From: Sneathiella sp. P13V-1
GTDB taxonomy: Bacteria; Pseudomonadota; Alphaproteobacteria; Sneathiellales; Sneathiellaceae
Direction of reading: 5' to 3'
Length of the DNA: 64,000 bases
NCBI RefSeq assembly: GCF_015143595.1
Contig: NZ_WYEU01000003.1
Span: 310,001 to 374,000, forward strand
Of the stretch, positions 53,455-62,046 are shown piece after piece. Below the pieces are notes generated by a model, which saw nothing but the letters and a program-made list of their open reading frames with translations, did no database searches and was not told where the DNA came from. Position 1 is the first letter of the stretch; every line of letters begins with the position of its first letter. A program made the translations under genes and the position numbers.

Positions 53455-54155
53455 CCGGTAAATTATTTGGCCTTGGTATTGGCCCGGGCGACCCTGAGCT
53501 GATCACACTCAAAGCCCATCGCATTTTACAATCCTCACCTGTCGTGGCTTATCCTGCGCTTGAAGATGGCGAAAGCCTCGCCCGCGCGATTGTAGCCCCG
53601 CACTTAAGAGGTGATCAGGAAGAATATGCGATCCGTATCCCCATGTCAGTGGAGCGCGAACCCGCGCAACTGGCCTATGATGCCGCGGCAAAGGATATCG
53701 CAGGATATCTGTCGGACGGAAAGGATGTTGCCGTCCTTTGCGAAGGGGATCCCTTTTTCTACGGATCCTTCATGTATCTATTTGGGCGGTTGGCTGAAGA
53801 TCATACGGTTGAAGTTATCCCGGGTGTCTCCTCACTCACCGCCTGTTCCACAGCCCTTCAAAAACCCCTGTCTGCGCGCAACGATATTCTGACAGTACTG
53901 CCAGCTCCGCTTAAAGATGATGTGTTGAAATCAAAAATCGAAGCTGCTGACAGTGTCGCCGTAATGAAGGTAGGTCGCCACTTTGATCGTATTCGTGCAC
54001 TGATCAATGATATGGGGCTCTCCGATCAAGCAAGCTATATCGAGCGGGCCAGTATGGAAAACCAGAAAATCATGCCGCTCAACGATGTTCCGGCCGATGC
54101 GGCACCATATTTTTCCATGGTCCTTATTCATAAACGGGGGGACGCATGGAAATGA
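53451..54155 (+). CDS. cobI: Precorrin-2 C20-methyltransferase
   Basis: A 234-residue tetrapyrrole methylase: FGLGIGPGDPELITLKAHRIL, CEGDPFFYGSFMYLFGRL and VIPGVSSLTACSTALQKPL match CobI/CbiL. It acts on precorrin-2 or its cobalt form; both families share this shape, and with CbiX upstream the cobalt form is the likely substrate. It overlaps cobL and the next gene by four bases each. Confidence 0.93.
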   Translation: MTGKLFGLGIGPGDPELITLKAHRILQSSPVVAYPALEDGESLARAIVAPHLRGDQEEYAIRIPMSVEREPAQLAYDAAAKDIAGYLSDGKDVAVLCEGDPFFYGSFMYLFGRLAEDHTVEVIPGVSSLTACSTALQKPLSARNDILTVLPAPLKDDVLKSKIEAADSVAVMKVGRHFDRIRALINDMGLSDQASYIERASMENQKIMPLNDVPADAAPYFSMVLIHKRGDAWK

Positions 54156-55972
54156 GTATGCCACGCGCCATTATCCTTCTAAATGACAGCGGATGGGAAA
54201 CCGCTAAGAAGCTGCAGAACCTGTATCCGGATGCGCTTGTTCATGGCCTGTCAGGGCGGGTAAATAATGCTGATATCAGTTTTCAGCAAACCGCCCGTCA
54301 CCTTCAGGAACTCTATGTCGCGAACACCCAGATTTTTGGCATCTGTGCCAGCGCCATTTTGGTGCGCTGCCTTGCCCCGGCGCTCGACAACAAGCATGTA
54401 GAACCCCCTGTTATCGCCATCTCTGACACCGGCAATAACGTTGTGCCGCTTCTGGGCGGGCATCACGGGGCTAATGCTATGGCCGTGAGTATAGCTGAAC
54501 ATCTGGACGGTCATCCCGCCATTACCACAGCCAGCGATTTGCGCTTTAACATCGCTTTGGATGAGCCACCGCTGGATCTCGCTGCTGGTAATCCAGAAGA
54601 TATGAAAGTCTTTGCGGGTAAACTTCTGGGCGGTAAGACCATTAAACTCAATGGTTCGCACCCTTGGCTTGAAAATTCTGATCTGCCCTTTTCAGAGGAC
54701 GGATCTCTTCAGATCACCATTTCTGATCAGATAATCGAAGGGAATGAAAGTCATCTTGTTTTCCATCCAAAGTCCCATTTTGTCGGGGTCGGATGTGAAC
54801 GGCACGCAGATGCAGATGAACTGATCAACTCCATCAAATCGGCCCTTACTGACAACAATATCAGTCCGTTTTCAGTTGCAGGTGTTTATTCCATTGATTT
54901 GAAATCTGACGAGAGAGCCGTTCATGCAGCCGCTCGTCATTTTGGAATGACACCCCGTTTCTTTGATGCGGCCACTTTAGAAGCCGAAACCCCTCAACTT
55001 GTAAACCCATCGGACATCGTATTTCAGGAAGTTGGATGCCATGGCGTTAGTGAAGGGGCCGCACTTGCCGCCGCGGGGCCTGATGCCGAACTGGTGGTTC
55101 CAAAGGTAAAAACCAAACGTACGACAGTAGCCGTGGCGAAGGGTAAGCCAGTACAACCATCCACCGAAATCGGTAAACCACAAGGCAAATTGTCTGTGAT
55201 CGGTATAGGCCCAGGACAAGCCCCATGGCGCACACCAGAAGCCAGCCAATTGATTGACGACGTCACAGATATCGTTGCTTATGGCCTATACACAGACCTT
55301 CTGGGCCCTGCTGCCTTTGGTAAAAACCGTCATGATTTTGCATTGGGTGAGGAAGAAGCGCGCGTTCGTTTCGCCCTTGATCTCGCCGCGGAAGGTAAAA
55401 ATGTCGCCCTTATTTCATCGGGTGATATTGGTATTTATGCCATGGCGACGTTGGTGTTTGAGCTGATCCAGGAAGATCCGCATGATGCGTGGGATCGCCT
55501 CGACATTCAAGTGACACCGGGCATATCGGCCTTGCAAGCTGCCGCGGCCAGGGCCGGTGCCCCCCTTGGGCATGACTTCTGCACCATATCTTTGTCCGAT
55601 CTCTTAACTCCATGGGAAGCCATCGAAAAACGCTTGAAAGCTGCGGCCCAAGGGGATTTCGTGGTTGCATTTTATAACCCGGTATCCATCAAGCGGCGCA
55701 CACAATTGCATGCCGCCAAAGCGATTTTAAGTGAACATCGCCCTGATGACACACCCGTGATTGTGGCGCGTAATCTTGGGCGGGAGACGGAAAATGTGCA
55801 GATCATGCCGCTTAAAGAACTGGATCCTGAAAAGGTCGATATGCTGACCCTTGTCATGGTCGGTTCCAGCGAGAGCAAAACCACCTGGACCAACTCAAAA
55901 TTGAAAAAATGGGCCTACACCCCGCGCGGATATGCGGGGAAGATGCAGGTTAAAAAGAAAGAACAAAACTGA
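54152..55972 (+). CDS. cobJ: CbiG-CobJ fusion: cobalt-precorrin-5A hydrolase and precorrin-3B C17-methyltransferase
   Basis: A 606-residue fusion. The N-terminal 330 residues are Cbi[45 protein letters not shown] and [17 protein letters not shown] basic linker [18 protein letters not shown] joins a CobJ methylase (about 350-606: [72 protein letters not shown]). CbiG opens the delta-lactone ring in the cobalt-early route and CobJ/CbiH makes the ring contraction product. The ATG at 54152 overlaps the cobI stop (ATGA); an ATG six bases earlier is possible. Confidence 0.92.
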   Translation: MSMPRAIILLNDSGWETAKKLQNLYPDALVHGLSGRVNNADISFQQTARHLQELYVANTQIFGICASAILVRCLAPALDNKHVEPPVIAISDTGNNVVPLLGGHHGANAMAVSIAEHLDGHPAITTASDLRFNIALDEPPLDLAAGNPEDMKVFAGKLLGGKTIKLNGSHPWLENSDLPFSEDGSLQITISDQIIEGNESHLVFHPKSHFVGVGCERHADADELINSIKSALTDNNISPFSVAGVYSIDLKSDERAVHAAARHFGMTPRFFDAATLEAETPQLVNPSDIVFQEVGCHGVSEGAALAAAGPDAELVVPKVKTKRTTVAVAKGKPVQPSTEIGKPQGKLSVIGIGPGQAPWRTPEASQLIDDVTDIVAYGLYTDLLGPAAFGKNRHDFALGEEEARVRFALDLAAEGKNVALISSGDIGIYAMATLVFELIQEDPHDAWDRLDIQVTPGISALQAAAARAGAPLGHDFCTISLSDLLTPWEAIEKRLKAAAQGDFVVAFYNPVSIKRRTQLHAAKAILSEHRPDDTPVIVARNLGRETENVQIMPLKELDPEKVDMLTLVMVGSSESKTTWTNSKLKKWAYTPRGYAGKMQVKKKEQN

Positions 55973-56745
55973 TGAAAGTACATTTTATTGGCGCAGGCCC
56001 AGGTGCCGCGGACCTCATCACCCTTCGCGGTCGTGACCTGATTGCAGCCTCCCCTGTATGCCTTTACGCAGGATCACTGGTGCCAGAAGAAATCCTGTCT
56101 CACGCACCGGAGGGCGCGAAGGTTATTGATACAGCGCCGTTGCATCTGGATGAAATCATCGCGGAAATGGTGGAAGCCCAAAAAGAAGGCAAAGACGTTG
56201 CTCGCGTTCATTCAGGAGACCCAAGCCTTTACGGAGCCATTGCGGAACAGATGCGCCGCCTTGATGAACTTGGTATTGAATATACTATCACGCCTGGCGT
56301 TCCAGCATTTGCCGCCGCTGCCGCGACTTTGGGAACAGAGCTCACCCTTCCGAATGTCAGTCAGACCATTATCCTAACCCGCACGGCGATGCAGGCAACG
56401 GCAATGCCAAATAACGAAGATCTGGTTACACTTGGTAAATCCGGTGGGACGCTCGCCATTCATTTGAGCGTTCGCAACCTTCGTAAAGTAACGGCTGACC
56501 TAATTCCTCATTACGGTGAAGATTGTCCGGTGGCGGTTGTTTACCGCGCAAGCTGGCCGGATGAGCAGATTATCAAAGGCACACTCGCTGATATTCAGGA
56601 AAAGGTCCGTGCCTCAAAAATCACTCGCACGGCGCTGATTATTGTAGGTCGTGTATTGGAAGCAAAAGACTATCCGGACAGCGCACTATACCATGCGGAT
56701 CATGTGCATGTATTGCGCCCTAAACGCAAAGAGACGGATGGTTAA
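55972..56745 (+). CDS. cobM: Precorrin-4 C11-methyltransferase
   Basis: A 257-residue methylase: [86 protein letters not shown] and [22 protein letters not shown] are CobM/CbiF motifs. The start overlaps the previous stop (TGATGA). The 3' end overlaps the convergent cobK by 26 bases. Confidence 0.95.
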   Translation: MKVHFIGAGPGAADLITLRGRDLIAASPVCLYAGSLVPEEILSHAPEGAKVIDTAPLHLDEIIAEMVEAQKEGKDVARVHSGDPSLYGAIAEQMRRLDELGIEYTITPGVPAFAAAAATLGTELTLPNVSQTIILTRTAMQATAMPNNEDLVTLGKSGGTLAIHLSVRNLRKVTADLIPHYGEDCPVAVVYRASWPDEQIIKGTLADIQEKVRASKITRTALIIVGRVLEAKDYPDSALYHADHVHVLRPKRKETDG

Positions 56746-57463
56746 ATAAATCCTCAATGGATGAAAATACCTGACCGTCTGGTCCTGCCGGACGGTCAAC
56801 CATGATAACAGGAACTCCCAATTCCCGCGCGGCCCCAATTTTGGCATAGGTTGCCATTCCGCCACTATTTTTGCTAACCACTACGTCAATCTCATGATTG
56901 GTTAGCAATGCCATCTCATCATCCAATAAAAACGGCCCGCGCTCCTGAATATACTCAACAGTTCCCCTCACCGGCTGAAAGGACACCGGTTCGATGGAGC
57001 GAAGGAGAAAGTGTTTTCCCTCCAGCGCCTCAAACGCACCTACCTCCTGCCGCCCGATGGTTAGGAAAATCCGCTGATAATTTTCACACGCTTCTGCCGC
57101 ACGCTTTAAATAAGGGACTTCAATCCAGTTATCTTCTGATTGTTTACGCCATGCGGGTCTGTCAAAACGAAGATAATCGATCCCGTGCTGGTTACATATT
57201 TCCGCGGCTTTATGACTGATCTGTGCTGCAAAAGGATGGGTCGCATCGATAACAACATTCACCCCATGCGCCTGGATAAAATCTGACATGCCGCCAAACT
57301 CATCAAAACCGTGCGGCAACACTTCTCCCAGAAGGCGCGATGGATTAAGTGTTCGCCCTGCAAGGCTCGTCCAAAAGGGAACCCCCAAGTCATCCAAACG
57401 CTCATTAATCTGCGCGCCCTCGTTTGTTCCTGCTAGCAAAAGCACACTTAGATCTTGTTTCAT
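56720..57463 (-). CDS. cobK: Precorrin-6A (cobalt-precorrin-6A) reductase
   Basis: A 247-residue CobK/Cbi[70 protein letters not shown] and [32 protein letters not shown]. It reduces the macrocycle with NADPH before CobL acts. It overlaps cbiD by four bases on the same strand, giving a two-gene minus-strand unit inserted in the pathway cluster. Confidence 0.94.
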   Translation of the reverse strand: MKQDLSVLLLAGTNEGAQINERLDDLGVPFWTSLAGRTLNPSRLLGEVLPHGFDEFGGMSDFIQAHGVNVVIDATHPFAAQISHKAAEICNQHGIDYLRFDRPAWRKQSEDNWIEVPYLKRAAEACENYQRIFLTIGRQEVGAFEALEGKHFLLRSIEPVSFQPVRGTVEYIQERGPFLLDDEMALLTNHEIDVVVSKNSGGMATYAKIGAARELGVPVIMVDRPAGPDGQVFSSIEDLFNHPSLCV

Positions 57464-58542
57464 GCGCGGCCCACCAACTCGCCTTTGCGATCAAAGATCA
57501 GAATTTCCACTTGAAGATCCCCACCTGAAACAACCTTAGCCGTTTCTATCGCTTTTCTAGTAACTTCCTCAGCAATAGGAATACTATTCGCGGTACAGAT
57601 CTGCAGGACTTCCATTGCGGTATTCGCATTTACTATTTCCGCTCTCAGCCTTTCATCTGCGCCAAGGTTGTTCGCCATATCTGCAAGAAACGCAAAATTG
57701 ACTTTGCTGCGCCCGGAATGTAAATCCATGTGTCCTTCCGCCAGTTTGGAGATTTTTGCAAATCCCCCGGCAAGCGTCAGTTTTCGCACCGGCTTTTTCT
57801 TCAGATATTTAAGGACGCCCCCTGCAAAATCCCCCATATCCAACAAAGCATAATCGGGAAGATCATAAATCGCGTTTGCCGCCTTTTCGGATGTAGAGCC
57901 GGTGGAGGCGATCATATGGTCTGCCCCCGCTGCCCTCGCCACATCGATACCCCGATGCAAGGATGCGATCCACGCTGCGCAAGAATAAGGAACCACGATC
58001 CCTGTTGTTCCCAATACAGACAAGCCGCCGACAATGCCCAAGCGACCATTCATCGTATATTTGGCAAGCTCTTCCCCATTTTCGATCCCGATAGTAACAT
58101 CGACATCTGGGGATACCCCTGCCTCAAGGCAAAGCTCTTCAATAACACCCTGAATCATTTGGCGCGGCACCGGGTTGATCGCGGGCTCGCCCACTTCCAA
58201 GGGCAGACCTTCCTTGGTGACAGTGCCGACACCACTGCCAGCATAAAACCGGATCCCTTTTCCGGCCTCTGACAGTTTGACGGTGGAGATAATGCGCGCG
58301 TGGTGGGTAACGTCCGGATCATCCCCCGCGTCTTTGATGATGGAGGCTGTCGCGGTGTCGTCCCTCAACTCTTCGGTAGCTAGTGCAAAGGCAGGGGTTT
58401 GTCCCTTTGGCAAGGTAATAGTTACTGGATCAAGGAAGCCTTTCCCAAGCAATGCAGACAATGCGGATTTGGTTGCCGCAGTGGCACATGCCCCCGTGGT
58501 CCAGCCATATCGCAATTCCTTCTTTTCATCACCCTTATCCAT
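57460..58542 (-). CDS. cbiD: Cobalt-precorrin-5B C1-methyltransferase
   Basis: A 360-residue CbiD: RYGWTTGACATAATKSAL, VTITLPKG, VGTVTKEGLPLEVGEPAINPVPRQMI, GRLGIVGGLSVLGTTGIVVPYSCAAWIASLHRGIDVARA, and DMGDFAGGVLKYLKKKPVRKLTLAGGFAKISKLAEGHMDLHS. CbiD marks the cobalt-early pathway; the cobalt-late pathway uses CobF instead. It is divergent from cobA across a 68-base gap with no second riboswitch. Confidence 0.95.
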   Translation of the reverse strand: MDKGDEKKELRYGWTTGACATAATKSALSALLGKGFLDPVTITLPKGQTPAFALATEELRDDTATASIIKDAGDDPDVTHHARIISTVKLSEAGKGIRFYAGSGVGTVTKEGLPLEVGEPAINPVPRQMIQGVIEELCLEAGVSPDVDVTIGIENGEELAKYTMNGRLGIVGGLSVLGTTGIVVPYSCAAWIASLHRGIDVARAAGADHMIASTGSTSEKAANAIYDLPDYALLDMGDFAGGVLKYLKKKPVRKLTLAGGFAKISKLAEGHMDLHSGRSKVNFAFLADMANNLGADERLRAEIVNANTAMEVLQICTANSIPIAEEVTRKAIETAKVVSGGDLQVEILIFDRKGELVGRA

Positions 58543-58610
58543 CCCATATGTATAAGCGTCTCGCTAACAGTTGGCTAGGCGAGAGGCAAAAACCTGTGTA
58601 AAAGAGTTCC

Positions 58611-59420
58611 ATGGAAAATATCTTGAGCAAAATTCCTGCCTTTGAGGCAGGCAGCGTTTGGTTGGTTGGCGCAGGACCTGGCGATCCAGGCTTGCTAACG
58701 CTTTACGCCGTTGAAGGGTTACGTCAGGCCGATATACTGGTGTATGACGCCCTCGTCAGTAAAGAAATCCTGTCCCTGACAAGCCCCAATTGTATATTGG
58801 AATATGCAGGTAAGCGTGGCGGAAAACCGTCTCATAAACAAAAAGATATTACAGAACGTCTGGTCACGTTGGCACGTGAGGGGAAAAAAGTCCTGCGCCT
58901 AAAAGGGGGGGATCCCTATATATTTGGGCGCGGCGGGGAAGAAGCCTTGCGCCTGAAAGCCGAGGACATCCCGTTCCGCGTAATCCCGGGAATTTCATCT
59001 GGTGTTGGTGGCCTCGCCTATACCGGTATCCCACTCACCCATCGCACCAAAAACTCAGCGGCGACTTTTGTCACCGGCCATGATGCAAGCGGTGAGGTTC
59101 CCAGCGTCAACTGGGAGCATATCGCCAAAGGATCACCCGTGATTGTGATCTATATGGGCATGAAACATATTCGCACGATCACAGAAAAACTGATCAGCTA
59201 TGGAAGGCCTGAGGACGAATCTGTAGCCATTGTCTCCAATGCAACCCTCCCAAATCAGCGTGTCTTGACAACAACTCTGTCTACCGCTGCAGATGATGTG
59301 ATTGCTAATAACTTCGAACCCCCGGCTCTAATTGTAGTGGGTGGTGTAGTGGATCTGCATTCGGAGCTGGGTTGGTATATGAAAGAACTGGAGCCGAAAC
59401 AAAGCGAGGCAGGCACTTAA
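58611..59420 (+). CDS. cobA: Uroporphyrinogen-III C-methyltransferase
   Basis: A 269-residue SUMT: VWLVGAGPGDPGLLTLYAVEGLRQADILVYDALVS, RLKGGDPYIFGRGGEEAL, VIPGISSGVGGLAYTGIPLTHR and VTGHDASG. It makes precorrin-2, the shared precursor of sirohydrochlorin and cobalamin. It lacks the CysG oxidase/ferrochelatase half, so conversion to sirohydrochlorin for CbiX needs an enzyme encoded elsewhere. Confidence 0.95.
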   Translation: MENILSKIPAFEAGSVWLVGAGPGDPGLLTLYAVEGLRQADILVYDALVSKEILSLTSPNCILEYAGKRGGKPSHKQKDITERLVTLAREGKKVLRLKGGDPYIFGRGGEEALRLKAEDIPFRVIPGISSGVGGLAYTGIPLTHRTKNSAATFVTGHDASGEVPSVNWEHIAKGSPVIVIYMGMKHIRTITEKLISYGRPEDESVAIVSNATLPNQRVLTTTLSTAADDVIANNFEPPALIVVGGVVDLHSELGWYMKELEPKQSEAGT

Positions 59421-59421
59421 C

Positions 59422-60729
59422 GTGACCCAATCCCCGGCGTTCATAATTGCCGCCCCTTCATCCGGCAGCGGTAAAACTCTGATCACGCTGGGGCTTCTTC
59501 GTGCCTTTCATAATCGGGGCATAAGGATTGCTTCTTTCAAAACCGGCCCTGACTATATCGACCCGCAGTTTCATGAGCTGGCAAGCGGACGTGCTTGTTT
59601 TAACCTTGATCCTTGGGCAATGACATCCACCTCCCTCTCCAATTCCTATTCAGCCACCGCCGAGGGGGTTGATCTTGTGATTGGCGAAGGTGTAATGGGG
59701 CTTTTCGACGGGGCGCAGGATGGCACTGGCTCAACGGCTGATCTGGCTGATAAACTTCAGCTTCCCATTATCTTGGTTATTGATGCGAAAGGCCAATCTG
59801 CTAGCGTTGCGGCAATCCTGCACGGCTTTAACAGTTATCGACCACAGACAAAAATCGCAGGGGTAATCTTTAACCGCGTGGGCAGCCAAATCCATGCAGA
59901 TATGCTGAAAACCGCCGCGGATAAGGTGGACATCCCCACATTGGGCTTTATTCCCCATGCGACAACACTTCATATGCCATCCCGTCACCTTGGATTGGTT
60001 CAAGCATCAGAAAATAAGGATATTGAGGCTTTCATTGAACAGGCCGCAGCCCTGATCACAGAGAATGTAGATCTGGGCCATCTGGCGAAAACCGCCAAGG
60101 CACCGGTTCTGGCAAGCCAAAAACATAAAACAACGCCTCCCGGCCGACATATTGCCGTCGCAAAAGACATTGCTTTTGCGTTTTCATATCCTCACCTCCT
60201 GAAACGGTGGGAAGAAAATGGGGCGAGACTCAGCTTCTTTTCTCCTCTCGCCAATGAAGCACCTTCCCTTGATGCTGATTTCATTTACTTGCCAGGCGGT
60301 TATCCCGAATTGCATGCAGATGCTCTGTCAAAAGCAGGCAACTTCAAAGCGGGTATGAAAGATGCTGCGGACCGCGGTGCCTCCATTTATGGAGAATGCG
60401 GGGGATATATGACGCTTGGACGCACGTTGACCGACAAAGAAGGTAATTGCCATCCCATGCTTGGGCTATTGCCGATTGATACCTCTTTCGCTGAACCCAA
60501 AAGGCATCTTGGATATCGCAAAGTCAGTCAACTTATAGACACTCCATTTGGCAACGCTGGATCACGCCATATGGCCCATGAATTTCACTATGCGTCAGAA
60601 ATGCAGAACGACAGTGCCACACCCTTGTTTGAAATAGAGAACGCGCGCGGTAACAATCTTGGTAAAGTCGGTGCAGTTAGTGGTAATGTGTGCGGATCAT
60701 TTATTCATCTAATTGATCAGGTTTCATGA
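59422..60729 (+). CDS. cobB: Cobyrinic acid a,c-diamide synthase
   Basis: A 435-residue amidotransferase starting at GTG: IAAPSSGSGKTLITLGLLRAF, FKTGPDYIDPQFHELASGR, GEGVMGLFDG, IFNRVGS, YLPGGYPELH, and glutaminase SIYGECGGYMTLGR with Cys. It amidates the a and c carboxyls. CbiA and CobB differ in whether the substrate already holds cobalt; motif reading cannot separate them here. It lies one base after cobA and overlaps cobU by four bases. Confidence 0.94.
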   Translation: MTQSPAFIIAAPSSGSGKTLITLGLLRAFHNRGIRIASFKTGPDYIDPQFHELASGRACFNLDPWAMTSTSLSNSYSATAEGVDLVIGEGVMGLFDGAQDGTGSTADLADKLQLPIILVIDAKGQSASVAAILHGFNSYRPQTKIAGVIFNRVGSQIHADMLKTAADKVDIPTLGFIPHATTLHMPSRHLGLVQASENKDIEAFIEQAAALITENVDLGHLAKTAKAPVLASQKHKTTPPGRHIAVAKDIAFAFSYPHLLKRWEENGARLSFFSPLANEAPSLDADFIYLPGGYPELHADALSKAGNFKAGMKDAADRGASIYGECGGYMTLGRTLTDKEGNCHPMLGLLPIDTSFAEPKRHLGYRKVSQLIDTPFGNAGSRHMAHEFHYASEMQNDSATPLFEIENARGNNLGKVGAVSGNVCGSFIHLIDQVS

Positions 60730-61238
60730 GCAATAAAATCACATTGGTTCTTGGAGGCGCACGATCCGGGAAAAGCCGTTTTGCAGAAAAGCAGGCGCAC
60801 GTATCCGGAAAAGAACGTCTTTATCTTGCCACCAGTCAGATTTTTGATGAGGAAATGAAAAACCGTGTCGATAAGCACAAATCGGATCGCGGTTCCGGTT
60901 GGATCACCATTGAAGAGCCTCTTGATATCTCTGATGTCCTAAAGAAAGAAGCCGCGCCGGACCGGGTCATCCTTCTAGATTGTCTGACATTATGGGTGAC
61001 CAACCTGATGATGGCGGAGCAGGATTTTAAGCTCGCATTCAACGAACTTGTTCAAACCCTGCCGACTTTAAACGGGGAAGTGATACTCGTCTCCAACGAG
61101 GTGGGGCAAGGAATTATTCCAGATAACAAAATGGCCCGGGAATTTCGTGATCTTGCGGGATGGCTTCATCAGGATATCGCGGCTATTGCAACTGAAGTCT
61201 ATTTTGTCACCGCTGGATTGCCACAAAGATTGAAATGA
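60726..61238 (+). CDS. cobU: Adenosylcobinamide kinase / GTP:adenosylcobinamide-phosphate guanylyltransferase
   Basis: A 170-residue CobU/CobP: LVLGGARSGKSRFAE P-loop, YLATSQIFDEEMKNRVDKHKSDRGSGWITIEEPLD with His in the active site, LLDCLTLWVTNLM and LVSNEVGQGIIPDNKMAREFRDLAG. It phosphorylates adenosylcobinamide and adds GMP. The gene is one base from cobS, completing the nucleotide-loop part of the pathway apart from a CobT-type (DMB) gene, which is not in the window. Confidence 0.95.
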   Translation: MSNKITLVLGGARSGKSRFAEKQAHVSGKERLYLATSQIFDEEMKNRVDKHKSDRGSGWITIEEPLDISDVLKKEAAPDRVILLDCLTLWVTNLMMAEQDFKLAFNELVQTLPTLNGEVILVSNEVGQGIIPDNKMAREFRDLAGWLHQDIAAIATEVYFVTAGLPQRLK

Positions 61239-61239
61239 T

Positions 61240-62046
61240 ATGAGTGACGAAGCCCCCCCAACAATGAAGGAATATAAACCCAGTTGGATCAATGATCTTC
61301 TGGTCGCGTTGTTATTTCTGACCCGGATCCCCCTTAAGATAAATATGAACTTCTCCATGGCCGCCGTGGGATCTTCAGCTCGCTGTTTTCCGTTAGTAGG
61401 TTTGGTCGTAGGCGGGATATCAGGTGGGGCGTTTTTCGCACTGAATTTGCTTGGGTTGCCCGTTTTTGTGTGCGCAACAATTGCCGTTGGGCTTCAAATT
61501 CTGATCACAGGTGCCCTGCATGAAGATGCCATTGGGGATGTGGCGGATGGTTTTGGTGGCGGCGCTACCAAAGACAAAAAACTTGAAATTATGCGGGACA
61601 GCCGGGTCGGTACCTATGCCGTTGTCACCCTGATCATTGCAATTGTCCTTAAGATCACCTCCATAGGCTCCATGTATCCCGAAGTTATGGCTCTGCCAGC
61701 CATTATTTCCGCCGCAGTTGCAAGTCGTGGGGTGGTCGCATGGGGTATGTATCTCATGCCATCTGCACGCAAAGATGGACTTGGGGCAAGTGCGGGTAAA
61801 CCGCCCCTTATGTCAGTCGTAGCGGCCCTGATTTTCACTCTTGTTATCCCCGTTGCGCTTATGGGGCCATTCGCAGCTTCCGCGGCATTGTTGGGGTCGT
61901 TTGTCTCTGCCGGTTTGATGGGATGGATTGCCCACCGTCAGATTGGCGGGCAAACAGGTGACGTCTTGGGTAGTCTGCAACAAGTCTCAGAGATTACATT
62001 TCTTGTAATAGCTGCGGGTCTATTTTCCGCGGGGTTTAGCGCGTGA
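61240..62046 (+). CDS. cobS: Adenosylcobinamide-GDP ribazoletransferase (cobalamin synthase)
   Basis: A 268-residue integral membrane protein: LLFLTRIPLKINM, FPLVGLVVGGISGGAFFA, ITGALHEDAIGDVADGFGGGATKDKKLEIMRDSRVGTYAV (the DxxDD-type metal site, here HEDAIGDVADG) and RQIGGQTGDVLGS. It joins alpha-ribazole phosphate to adenosylcobinamide-GDP. In Pseudomonas it is called CobV. The end overlaps hrpB by 27 bases on the other strand. Confidence 0.93.
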   Translation: MSDEAPPTMKEYKPSWINDLLVALLFLTRIPLKINMNFSMAAVGSSARCFPLVGLVVGGISGGAFFALNLLGLPVFVCATIAVGLQILITGALHEDAIGDVADGFGGGATKDKKLEIMRDSRVGTYAVVTLIIAIVLKITSIGSMYPEVMALPAIISAAVASRGVVAWGMYLMPSARKDGLGASAGKPPLMSVVAALIFTLVIPVALMGPFAASAALLGSFVSAGLMGWIAHRQIGGQTGDVLGSLQQVSEITFLVIAAGLFSAGFSA

